Shown: in pieces, positions 1-6,976 of the stretch
Layout: each line of letters starts with the position of its first letter
Position numbering within the stretch: position 1 is the first letter of the stretch
NCBI GenBank assembly: GCA_023405705.1
Contig: JAEXXR010000144.1
Coordinates: 1-8,842, forward strand
Reading direction: 5' to 3'
Length of the DNA stretch: 8,842 bases
Source: Actinomycetes bacterium
GTDB taxonomy: Bacteria > Actinomycetota > Thermoleophilia > Solirubrobacterales > Solirubrobacteraceae
Notes under the pieces: model-generated
Told to the model about the DNA's origin: nothing
The model's database searches: none
What the model saw: the letters and a program-made list of their open reading frames with translations, nothing else
Program-made: the position numbers and the translations under genes

Positions 1-1
1 C

Positions 2-1216
2 ACCGGGACGGCGCCGGGCGCGCGCACGCGCGTCCTCCACGTCCCGCCCGGGAAGGTGCGGGCGACCGTCCGCAAGCTGCGGAAGATGCCCGGAGTCGCC
101 TACGCCGCGCCGAACCCGATCGCGCGCGCCAGCCAGCTGCCGGCCATGCCCGACGACGTCGGCATCCGCGGCTTCCCCGACGGGCTCGCCGGCGTGCAGT
201 GGAACTTCTTCGGCCCCAACGGCGTCGACGCCCTGGGCGCGTGGGGCAACGTCGCCGCGGCCGGCGCGCCGGGCGGCCGCGGGGTCCGCGTCGCCGTGCT
301 CGACACCGGCGTCGCCTACCGCGACGTCGGCCGCTACCGCAAGTCGCCCGACTTCGCGAACACCAAGTTCGTCGCGCCCTACGACTTCGTCGACGCGCGC
401 AGAGAGGTCGTCGACCGCAACGGCCACGGCACCCACGTCGCCGGCACGATCGCCGAGTCGACCAACAACCGCATCGGTGTCACCGGCCTCGCCTGGGGCG
501 TGACGATCATCCCGATCCGCGTGCTCGACTCCAACGGCTACGGCGACGCGGCGACGATCGCGAAGGGCATCCGCTACGCCGCGCGCCACGGCGCGAAGGT
601 GATCAACATGAGCCTCGAGTTCTCCACGAGCGTGCGCGCCGCGGAGATCCCCGACATCCTCGCCGCGATCCGCTACGCCAACGGGAAGGGCGCCGTCGTC
701 GTCGGCTCGACCGGCAACGAGGGCGAGGCGCGGGTCGCCTACCCAGCGCGCGCCGGGATCGTCCTGTCGGTCGGCGCCACCACCGACAACGCCTGCCTCG
801 CCAGCTACTCCAACGACGGCGCCGGGCTCGACGTCGTCGCCCCCGGCGGCGGCGACGACGCGCAGCTGGCGCAGGACCCGAACTGCGTCGTCGGCCACCG
901 CGGCCGCGACATCTACCAGATGACCTACACCAACTCGGTCACGCGCTTCGGGCTGCCCTCCGGCTACCACGGCACCTCGATGGCGGCCCCGCACGTCTCC
1001 GCGACCGCCGCGCTCGTGATCGCCAGCAAGGTGCTCGGCCCGAGACCGACCCCGGCGCAGGTCGAATGCCGCATCAAGGCGACCGCGCGCACGCTCGGGA
1101 TCCCGGGGCCCAACCGCATCTACGGCTGGGGTCTCGTCAACGCCGGCCAGGCGACATCCCCCACGGTCGCCTCTCCCAGCTGCATGTCGCGCACCGCCCG
1201 CGCGAACCCGCGCTGA
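2..1216 (+). CDS. S8 family serine peptidase (subtilisin-like), 5' end outside window
   Basis: Secreted subtilase that would cleave peptide bonds outside the cell. The frame is open to the left edge, so the true start and any signal peptide are missing; a GTG at 56 is an internal codon, because the residues before it and up to about position 110 (ending GVAYAAPNP) look like the tail of an I9-type inhibitory propeptide. Numbering from the GTG at 56, the catalytic triad is complete: Asp83 in VAVLDTGV, His124 in NGHGTHVAG and Ser308 in GTSMAAPHVSA, with the oxyanion-hole Asn221 in STGNEGE. The protein ends soon after the last core element (IYGWGLVNA), so there is no C-terminal P-domain, sortase signal or membrane anchor, which suggests release into the medium. 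The stop is TGA at 1214. Family assignment is secure; substrate is unknown. It is the only plus-strand gene in the left half and shows no operon partner in the window. Confidence 0.95.
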   Translation, partial: TGTAPGARTRVLHVPPGKVRATVRKLRKMPGVAYAAPNPIARASQLPAMPDDVGIRGFPDGLAGVQWNFFGPNGVDALGAWGNVAAAGAPGGRGVRVAVLDTGVAYRDVGRYRKSPDFANTKFVAPYDFVDARREVVDRNGHGTHVAGTIAESTNNRIGVTGLAWGVTIIPIRVLDSNGYGDAATIAKGIRYAARHGAKVINMSLEFSTSVRAAEIPDILAAIRYANGKGAVVVGSTGNEGEARVAYPARAGIVLSVGATTDNACLASYSNDGAGLDVVAPGGGDDAQLAQDPNCVVGHRGRDIYQMTYTNSVTRFGLPSGYHGTSMAAPHVSATAALVIASKVLGPRPTPAQVECRIKATARTLGIPGPNRIYGWGLVNAGQATSPTVASPSCMSRTARANPR

Positions 1217-1382
1217 GCCACGTCGCTCGCAGCTCGCCGCCGACGGATGCGAGGGGAGACGAAGTGGCACCAGATGGTCATCCGTCACGCCGACTGTCCG
1301 CGTCAGGACCGCCCGGACCGCTGACCTCCACCGATCGGCGGCGCACCGCTGTCTGCTTCGGAACATCGTTTCCACATCTGGG

Positions 1383-1412
1383 TTGACTCCAAGGGAGCCA
1401 GCGGCATAGGTT
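1383..1412 (+). promoter_or_regulatory. Candidate sigma70-type promoter without an evident gene
   Basis: TTGACT (1383-1388) is followed after 18 bases by TAGGTT (1407-1412), which fits the TAnnnT -10 pattern of actinobacterial housekeeping promoters. It lies in a locally lower-GC patch. Transcription would start near 1419 and run into the inverted repeats at 1463-1514 and 1567-1592. No credible protein gene follows on this strand. Chance matches to such short motifs are possible. Confidence 0.35.
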
Positions 1413-1462
1413 TTGGGTACGGCCGCGTGTCCGAGGGGGAAGGCGCGCCGGGATACCGGGCC

Positions 1463-1514
1463 GTGAGCGGCGCATAGGGGGTCGGCGCGAGGGGGTGCCG
1501 ATTGCGCCGCTCAC
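1463..1514. repeat. 12-bp perfect inverted repeat, candidate RNA hairpin
   Basis: GTGAGCGGCGCA (1463-1474) is the exact reverse complement of TGCGCCGCTCAC (1503-1514). Inside it, GTCGGC (1481-1486) can pair with GCCGAT (1497-1502; one G-U pair in RNA), leaving a one-sided bulge TAGGGG (1475-1480) and a ten-base apical loop at 1487-1496. The two stems would stack with only that bulge between them, as in a folded RNA. No T-tract follows on either strand, so a classical intrinsic terminator is unlikely. Confidence 0.6.
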
Positions 1515-1566
1515 CGTCCGGCATCCGCCGCCTGACGCGGCCCACGCTGGGGGCGGCGCGGGTGCA

Positions 1567-1592
1567 GAGCGCCTCTCGGGACCGAGGCGCTC
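1567..1592. repeat. 9-bp perfect inverted repeat, candidate RNA hairpin
   Basis: GAGCGCCTC (1567-1575) and GAGGCGCTC (1584-1592) are exact reverse complements with an eight-base loop TCGGGACC. It lies 52 bases beyond the larger hairpin at 1463-1514 and could belong to the same transcript. There is no T-tract on either side. A regulatory RNA domain or a factor-dependent stop between the convergent genes are both possible. Confidence 0.5.
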
Positions 1593-1726
1593 CGCGCCAG
1601 CGCGTCCGCAGGCGTTCTCGTTCGAGTCACGCGCTCGCCCTCGCTCGCCCTGCGACCAGCGCGACCGCGGGCGCTCTCCGTCAGGCGACAGGTGCGCGGG
1701 CGACGGTCGCTGCCGCCGCCCGTCCG

Positions 1727-1747
1727 GCACGACCGCCTAGGTCGTGC
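1727..1747 (-). terminator. Weak hairpin across the stop codon of the universal stress gene
   Basis: GCACGACC (1727-1734) and GGTCGTGC (1740-1747) form an 8-bp perfect stem with a five-base loop containing the TAG stop of the minus-strand gene. No T-tract follows on the minus strand, so it could act as a U-less terminator or as a 3'-end stabiliser, or could be incidental to the C-terminal Arg-Thr-Thr codons. Confidence 0.25.
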
Positions 1748-2183
1748 GGATGATCAGCACCGAGCAGGGCGCGTGGTGCGAGACCTTGTTCGGCACCGAG
1801 CCGAGCAGGAAGCGCTTCGCGCCGGTCATGCCCTTGTTGCCGACGACGATCAGGCCGCTGCCCTGCTCCTCGGCGACGTCGAGGATCGCGTCGGCGGGAT
1901 CGCCCTGCCGGGCGAAGGTGCGCACCGTCTCGACGCCGGCGGCCTTGGCCTGCTCCTCGACCGCGCTCAGCGTCTCGTCGACGTCCTCGCGCGGGCTGAT
2001 CGACCACTGCAGGTCCTTCGGCGTCTCGACCGCCTCGTCACGCAGCCGCTGTGCGGACACCGGTTCGTACGCGCTCACGATCTCGAGCGCCGACCCGTCG
2101 ATGCGGGCGAGCTCGATCGCCTGTCTGACGGCCTCCTGGGCCGTATCGGATCCGTCGGTACCAACCACGATCGAGCCGAACAC
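1737..2183 (-). CDS. Universal stress protein (UspA family, ATP-binding type)
   Basis: A single-domain, 148-residue cytoplasmic universal stress protein, the normal size for the family. The N-terminal strand MFGSIVVGTDGS carries the conserved Asp10 of the nucleotide pocket. The C-terminal half shows the complete ATP-binding signature G-x2-G-x9-G-S (Gly115, Gly118, Gly128, Ser129), followed by the usual beta strand APCSVLIIR. This identifies the ATP-binding rather than the UspA-like non-binding class. The start is GTG at 2183, preceded at a good distance by a purine-rich ribosome site (GGGAGG in the 2190s). A TATGAT hexamer lies about 40 bases upstream, suggesting its own promoter, separate from the repressor operon 75 bases upstream. 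In other bacteria such proteins are linked to hypoxia, starvation or oxidative stress; which applies here is not visible. Confidence 0.93.
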   Translation of the reverse strand: MFGSIVVGTDGSDTAQEAVRQAIELARIDGSALEIVSAYEPVSAQRLRDEAVETPKDLQWSISPREDVDETLSAVEEQAKAAGVETVRTFARQGDPADAILDVAEEQGSGLIVVGNKGMTGAKRFLLGSVPNKVSHHAPCSVLIIRTT

Positions 2184-2221
2184 GCGCCACCCTCCCTTTC
2201 ACGTTGATCGGGCGCGGGCGC

Positions 2222-2227
2222 ATCATA
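2222..2227 (-). promoter_or_regulatory. Candidate -10 element for the universal stress gene
   Basis: On the minus strand the hexamer is TATGAT, a good -10 match in a GC-rich background, placed so that transcription would begin about 30 bases before the GTG start at 2183. No good -35 hexamer lies 16-18 bases upstream, so it may need an activator or another sigma factor. Confidence 0.35.
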
Positions 2228-2258
2228 TCCCCGCGCTCAGCGGGTCGAGCCGGTCAGC

Positions 2259-2351
2259 TCAGGCGGTGAGCAGCTTGACGGCCGCGATCACGATTCCCGC
2301 GACCACGCACAGCACGATGCCGATCTGCATCCAGATCCATGTCGGCGACAT
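2259..2351 (-). CDS. 30-residue single-pass membrane protein (hypothetical)
   Basis: A short frame, ATG at 2351 to TGA at 2259, that begins only nine bases after the TAG stop of the TetR-family gene. The product starts MSPTWIWMQ and continues with an unbroken hydrophobic run (about residues 8-25, with Cys15 and no charge) before a single Lys26 and the end LLTA. That is enough for one membrane helix, and the positive charge near the C-terminus beside a Trp-rich start resembles small bacterial membrane proteins. No strong ribosome site is seen, so translation is probably coupled to the upstream stop. I do not recognise a family. It may be a membrane partner or modulator within the YceI/FMN reductase operon; that is inference. 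Its composition and position argue against chance, but shortness keeps confidence moderate. Confidence 0.5.
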   Translation of the reverse strand: MSPTWIWMQIGIVLCVVAGIVIAAVKLLTA

Positions 2352-2360
2352 GCCGGGAGC

Positions 2361-2966
2361 CTATCGAGCGCCGCCCGGCGCCCACCCGTCGGCCAGCCGG
2401 CACCAACCGTCCTGGATGCGCTCCAGGGGCCAGCGGAGCTCGCGCCGCAGGTGCAGGTGGATGCGCGGCTCGAACGGCGCCAGCAGCGAGACCGCCGCGT
2501 AGTCGGCGTCGGCCCCCGGCGCCGCCTCGCGCACGAGCATCGCGAGATGGAGGCGGTACGCCTGCTCGGGCCCGTCGAGCACAGGGTTGCCGTTCACGGA
2601 GGCGATCGTGGAGGCCATGTCGTCGAGGATCTCCAGGTAGCCGCGGCCGAAGGCGTGGAGGCGCTCGCGCGGCGGGGCGCCGGGACCGAGCGGCGCCGGG
2701 CCGCGCAGCAGCTCGTCCTGGAAGCGGCGATGGCGATCGCTCAGCAGCGCGTAGGTGAGCCCGGAGCGGTCGCCGAAGCGGCGGTACATCGTCCCCATCC
2801 CGACGCCTGCCGCCCTGGCGACGTCCTGCATCGAGACGTGCTCGGCGCCGCGCTCCTCGAACAGCCGCGCGGCCGCTTCGAGGATCCGTCTGCGGTTGGA
2901 GGCGGCGTCGGCGCGCTCGGTCGTCTCCAGCGGCGGCAGGATCAGGGGCAGCTCCTCCATGAGCAC
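2361..2966 (-). CDS. TetR/AcrR family transcriptional regulator
   Basis: A 201-residue DNA-binding repressor of the usual TetR length. Residues about 24-70 form the N-terminal three-helix DNA-binding domain, with the hallmark run RRRILEAAARLFEERG, then VSMQDVARAAGVGMGTMYRRFGD covering the recognition helix. The remaining ~130 residues are a helical ligand-binding domain ending in the WPLERIQDGW segment common in actinobacterial members of the SbtR-like group. The start is taken as GTG 2966, four bases after the stop of the FMN reductase gene; ATG 2960 is an alternative, and neither has a clear ribosome site, consistent with translational coupling. It is the third gene of the yceI operon and the only regulator there, so it is the best candidate to bind the repeated CGGA-N6-TCCG elements at 4115-4186 and repress its own operon. 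The ligand is unknown. Confidence 0.93.
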   Translation of the reverse strand: MLMEELPLILPPLETTERADAASNRRRILEAAARLFEERGAEHVSMQDVARAAGVGMGTMYRRFGDRSGLTYALLSDRHRRFQDELLRGPAPLGPGAPPRERLHAFGRGYLEILDDMASTIASVNGNPVLDGPEQAYRLHLAMLVREAAPGADADYAAVSLLAPFEPRIHLHLRRELRWPLERIQDGWCRLADGWAPGGAR

Positions 2967-2970
2967 ACCA

Positions 2971-3528
2971 TCATGCCGTCTCCGGCACGCGCTCGCGCAC
3001 CCGGCCGGCCAGCTCGTCGAGCACGGCGGCGAGCGCCTCGGCCTGACCGGGGTCGGCGAGCAAGCCGCCGGCGTCGAAGGCGCCGTCGGCGAGGCCGAGC
3101 GGCAGCTCGCGCTCGAGCACGTCGGCGCCGATGTGGGCGGCGACTCTGCGGACCTCCGCCTGTGCCCAGACCGCGCCGAAGAGGCCGGTGCTGGCGCCGA
3201 CGACGGCGACCGGCTTGCCGCGCAGCGGATGGGTCGCGAAGGGGCGCGACGCCCAGTCGAGCGCGTTCTTCAGCACGCCGGGGATGCCGGCGTTGTACTC
3301 CGGCGTCGCGATCAGCACCGCGTCGGCCGCCGCGATCGCGTCGCGCAGCTCCTGGACCGGCGCGGGCGCGGGCCCGGCCTCGAGGTCCTCATCGAAGTGC
3401 GGCAGCGCGTCCAGCCGCTCCCACAGCTCCAGCTCGACCCCGGACGGCAGCGCGGCGGCCGCCGCCCGGAGCAGCTTGCGGTTGTGGGAGTCCTGGCGGA
3501 CGCTGCCGGGGATGCCGAGGACTCGCAT
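2971..3528 (-). CDS. NAD(P)H-dependent FMN reductase family protein
   Basis: A 185-residue flavodoxin-fold reductase that transfers electrons from NAD(P)H through bound FMN to small acceptors; relatives reduce quinones, azo dyes or chromate. The family signature is complete: a phosphate-binding loop GSVRQDSHNRKLL (residues 8-20) for FMN, TPEYNAGIPG (75-84) contacting the isoalloxazine ring, and LKNALDW (86-92). GKPVAVVGAS (104-113) is the usual fourth strand. No signal peptide, so it is cytoplasmic. The start ATG at 3528 is fixed by a strong AGGAGG site lying inside the last codons of the upstream yceI-type gene, four bases away from it. The regulator follows four bases downstream. The context suggests a stress-inducible reductase for quinone-like or electrophilic compounds, but the substrate cannot be read from the sequence. 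Confidence 0.92.
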   Translation of the reverse strand: MRVLGIPGSVRQDSHNRKLLRAAAAALPSGVELELWERLDALPHFDEDLEAGPAPAPVQELRDAIAAADAVLIATPEYNAGIPGVLKNALDWASRPFATHPLRGKPVAVVGASTGLFGAVWAQAEVRRVAAHIGADVLERELPLGLADGAFDAGGLLADPGQAEALAAVLDELAGRVRERVPETA

Positions 3529-3532
3529 CTGA

Positions 3533-4090
3533 CTACGCCTCCTGGCCGGCGCCCTGCGCGAGCAGCGTCAGCTCGATCGTGAGGGTGACGTCGTTGGCGA
3601 GCGCCTTGCCGCCGGTCGGCAGCTCGGCGTTCCAGTTCAGGCCGTAGTCGGTGCGGTCGATCACGGCCGAGATCGCGAGCGCGGCCTTGCGGCTGCCGAA
3701 CAGCTCGGCCTCCGGCGACCAGCTGCCGGTCGCGGTGACGGTCTTCGTCACGTCGCGGATCGTCAGCTGCCCGACGACCGTCGCGCTGCCGTCGTCGGCC
3801 AGCTCGACCGCATCGGAGCGGAAGGTCACCTGCGGGTACGTGTCGGCGGCGAAGAAGTCGTCGCCGAGGACGTGCTGACGGAACTGCTCGGGCGTGTGGA
3901 TCGAGATCGACTCGACGTTCGCCGCGCCCTGGAGCGAGGCGCCGTCAGGACCGGCGGTGAGGGTCGCGTCGACGTCGTCGAGCGTGCCCTTGAAGGTCGT
4001 GACGCCCATGTACTTGACGGCGAAGCCGAAGCTGGAGTGGACGGCGTCGACGGCGTAGGTGCCGGCGAGCGGCTGGGTGGCGGTGGCCAT
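3533..4090 (-). CDS. YceI family protein (lipid-binding beta-barrel)
   Basis: A 185-residue protein of the YceI family, lipocalin-like barrels, one of which (Thermus TT1927b) binds polyisoprenoid. Characteristic segments appear in order: YAVDAVHSSFGFAVKYMG (12-29), TFKGTLDDVDATL (32-44), HVLGDDFFAADTYPQVTFRS (73-92), GQLTIRDVTKTV (107-118), and DRTDYGLNWN (145-154). Unlike E. coli YceI there is no signal peptide, so this version is probably cytoplasmic. The frame stays open to 4144, but ATG 4090 is chosen because AGGGAG lies nine bases upstream and the homology begins there; the 18 extra codons read through the operator region. It is first in an operon with an FMN reductase and a TetR regulator. 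Its ligand, perhaps a quinone or isoprenoid, is inferred only from the family and from the reductase partner. Confidence 0.95.
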   Translation of the reverse strand: MATATQPLAGTYAVDAVHSSFGFAVKYMGVTTFKGTLDDVDATLTAGPDGASLQGAANVESISIHTPEQFRQHVLGDDFFAADTYPQVTFRSDAVELADDGSATVVGQLTIRDVTKTVTATGSWSPEAELFGSRKAALAISAVIDRTDYGLNWNAELPTGGKALANDVTLTIELTLLAQGAGQEA

Positions 4091-4114
4091 GTCGTGCGTC
4101 TCCCTGGGGGTAAG

Positions 4115-4128
4115 CGGATTGAGTTCCG
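4115..4128. promoter_or_regulatory. Third operator-like element, CGGA-N6-TCCG
   Basis: CGGATTGAGTTCCG has the same CGGA-N6-TCCG layout as both arms of the inverted repeat at 4147-4186 and matches the right arm at 12 of 15 positions when one more base is included. It lies 24 bases upstream of the yceI-type start codon, probably in the 5' untranslated region, where a bound repressor could block elongation or add cooperativity. Confidence 0.5.
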
Positions 4129-4146
4129 GTTGACACCGTAGCACGA

Positions 4147-4186
4147 CCGGAACGCGCTCCGCTTATAGAGCCGGAGCGCGTTCCGG
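4147..4186. promoter_or_regulatory. Paired operator: 15-bp perfect inverted repeat around a promoter
   Basis: CCGGAACGCGCTCCG (4147-4161) and CGGAGCGCGTTCCGG (4172-4186) are perfect reverse complements separated by ten bases. Each arm is itself a near-palindrome (CGGA-N6-TCCG, 12 of 14 positions symmetric), as expected for two sites each bound by a dimeric TetR-type repressor. The spacer holds the probable -10 element of the yceI operon. The centres of the two sites are 24 bases apart. The alternative is a transcription terminator for the gene ending at 4201, since the repeat begins 15 bases after its stop; the lack of a T-tract and the third copy at 4115 favour the operator reading. Confidence 0.6.
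4162..4167 (-). promoter_or_regulatory. Candidate -10 element of the yceI-type operon
   Basis: TATAAG on the minus strand is the only AT-rich hexamer in a long GC-rich stretch and is flanked directly by the two operator-like arms. Transcription would start near 4155, giving a leader of about 65 bases before ATG 4090. The -35 position falls at the far edge of the upstream arm and shows no TTGACA-like sequence. Confidence 0.45.
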
Positions 4187-4200
4187 AGTTGGCGCAGCGA

Positions 4201-4794
4201 TCAGCCGCTGACCGTCATCGTTCTGTCGACGTCGTACTCGCCCATGAACGTCACCGCTAGGGCGGCCGCCCACGCGAAGCACGTGAAGCCGCCGTTGTTT
4301 CTGCTGATTCTGAGGCTCGAGGAGAGGATCGAGGCCGTCGCCACGGTCGCAGGTAGCGAACTGGCCGCTGCGACCAGCTCGAACGTCCCCTCGACCCAGA
4401 ACGTGCAGCCCGCGACCGAGAACTGCAAGCCGCTCGCGGGAACCTGCACGACCGCCGCGAGCTTGAACGGGCTTGCCGTTAGCTGCATCGTGACCGGCCA
4501 GTCAGCGACCTGCGTCAACGTGAACGCCCCGTAAAGAGAGTTGGAGCACCCCGACCACACACCGGTGCCGGCCGGGGCCTCGCCCACGCCTCTGCTGTCG
4601 AGCTCGAGCGCGAGCTGGTTCATGCCGCAGGCCACTTGCTGACCGTTGCTCGTCTGCCTCCACTCGAAGCTCGTCGTCTCGAGCAGGTAGTCACCGGACG
4701 GCGAGACCGTCAGGGCCGACGCCGAGGCGGCGCAGGCGAGGGCGACGAGGGCAGCGGCCATCGCCGCGATCGCCGCGTAGAACGCACGAATCAT
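4201..4794 (-). CDS. Secreted hypothetical protein with four cysteines
   Basis: A 197-residue protein of unknown function. Residues 1-27 are a clear Sec signal peptide: a short basic start (Arg3), an Ala/Leu core and an ASA cleavage site before Leu28. Cys21 lies in the hydrophobic core without a lipobox, so it is probably not a lipoprotein. The mature part of about 170 residues is rich in Ser, Thr, Val and Ala, with predicted beta character and exactly four Cys (56, 83, 130, 172), which could form two disulfides outside the cell. I cannot assign a domain; its style resembles the secreted hypothetical proteins present in many copies in Solirubrobacterales, from memory only. The ATG at 4794 follows AAAGGGGA at good spacing, and a sigma70-like promoter lies about 100 bases upstream, so it is probably a single-gene unit. 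Codon use is slightly less GC-biased than in neighbouring genes. Confidence 0.85.
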   Translation of the reverse strand: MIRAFYAAIAAMAAALVALACAASASALTVSPSGDYLLETTSFEWRQTSNGQQVACGMNQLALELDSRGVGEAPAGTGVWSGCSNSLYGAFTLTQVADWPVTMQLTASPFKLAAVVQVPASGLQFSVAGCTFWVEGTFELVAAASSLPATVATASILSSSLRISRNNGGFTCFAWAAALAVTFMGEYDVDRTMTVSG

Positions 4795-4891
4795 GTTGTT
4801 CCCCTTTGCGCGCGGTCCCCCGCACGCAACCAGATCATGTGTGCGACCTGCCCCTGAGCATGCCGCGCTGATGAAGCCGCGACCGCGATCC

Positions 4892-4921
4892 AGCGTACTT
4901 GCGCCAGCTCCGACCCGTCAA
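4892..4921 (-). promoter_or_regulatory. Candidate sigma70-type promoter of the secreted-protein gene
   Basis: On the minus strand TTGACG (4921-4916) is separated by 18 bases from TACGCT (4897-4892), which fits the TAnnnT -10 pattern. Transcription from about 4885 would give a leader of roughly 90 bases before ATG 4794. Confidence 0.45.
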
Positions 4922-4943
4922 CAGGGTGGTCGCATCCCCCTGT
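4921..4943 (-). terminator. Possible hairpin after the response regulator gene
   Basis: Starting nine bases downstream of the response regulator stop, ACAGGG/CCCTGT form a 6-bp stem that extends by two G-C pairs past a single bulged base, leaving a six-base loop. Only a very short T run follows, so termination would be weak or factor-assisted. The hairpin abuts the promoter of the next gene. Confidence 0.3.
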
Positions 4944-4952
4944 CGCCGCGCG

Positions 4953-5395
4953 CTACGGGCGCGGCAGCTTCACGACGGTGACGAAGAACTCGTCGATCTG
5001 GCGGACGACCTCGATGAAGCGGTCGAAGTCGACGGGCTTGGTGACGTAGGCGTTGGCGTGCAGCTTGTAGCTGCGCAGCACGTCCTCCTCGGCCTGGGAG
5101 GTCGTCAGCACGACGACGGGGATCGTCGACAGCTGCTCGTCGCCCTTGATCTCGCCGAGCACCTCGCGGCCGTCCTTGCGCGGGAGGTTGAGGTCGAGCA
5201 GGACGAGGTCGGGGCGCGGCGCGTCGGCGTACTCGCCCTCTCTGCGCAGGAAGCGCATCGCCTCGACGCCGTCGGTGACGCACGCGAGCGTGTTGCGGAC
5301 CTTGTTGTCCTCGAACGCCTCGCGGATCATCAGCGTGTCGCCGGGGTCGTCCTCGACGAGCAGGACGTCGATCGGCTCCATGATCTGGGGTGTGC

Positions 5396-5399
<4 letters not shown>
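4953..5399 (-). CDS. Single-domain response regulator (Rcp1/CheY-like)
   Basis: A 148-residue stand-alone receiver domain with no output domain. The phosphorylation site is complete: acidic pair Glu16/Asp17 (LLVEDDPGD), phospho-acceptor Asp69 (LVLLDLNLP), switch Thr99 (VVVLTTSQ) and Lys121 (YVTKPVD). The DPGDTLMIREAF helix and the VLTTS loop are typical of the Rcp1 subfamily that partners phytochrome-type kinases. The start ATG 5399 overlaps the kinase stop as ATGA and has GGAGGA five bases upstream; the frame stays open further upstream within the kinase gene, but that part is not conserved. It is the last gene of the phosphatase-kinase-receiver operon and would be phosphorylated by the adjacent kinase. 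Lacking an output domain, it probably acts by protein contact, as a phosphate shuttle or by competing with the receiver of the phosphatase; that is inference. Confidence 0.95.

Positions 5400-6972
<1,573 letters not shown>

Positions 6973-6976
<4 letters not shown>

Larger units (their letters stand above)
1217..1736. other. Gene-free stretch with inverted repeats
   Basis: About 520 bases between the convergent peptidase and universal stress protein genes. Several open frames cross it, but their translations are Arg/Pro/Ser/Ala-rich and resemble no protein family I know, so I treat it as non-coding. It holds a sigma70-like promoter facing right (1383-1412), a 12-bp perfect inverted repeat with an inner stem (1463-1514), a 9-bp perfect inverted repeat (1567-1592) and a tandem pair of CGCTCGCCCT (1632-1651). 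No tRNA, RNase P RNA, tmRNA or known riboswitch motif was recognised. Confidence 0.6.

Noticed and set aside
1226..1253. CTCGCA/TGCGAG pair just after the peptidase stop, considered as its terminator
   Set aside because: A 6-bp stem with a 16-base loop and no T-tract is too weak to call.
199..1386. A second plus-strand frame through the peptidase gene
   Set aside because: Extremely Arg-rich product in the +1 frame of a peptidase with a complete catalytic triad; only its last part (1264-1386) was considered separately.
1632..1651. Tandem CGCTCGCCCT pair, considered as the start of a repeat array
   Set aside because: Only two copies and no further units nearby; not a CRISPR or VNTR array.
1278..1730. 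A 150-codon minus-strand frame in the gap between peptidase and stress gene
   Set aside because: Product is Arg/Pro/Ser/Gly-rich without hydrophobic core or motif, and the region is dominated by inverted repeats; more likely non-coding.
4091..4144. N-terminal extension of the YceI-type protein by 18 codons
   Set aside because: YceI homology begins at ATG 4090, which has a ribosome site; the extension would read through the third operator-like element and shows no signal peptide.
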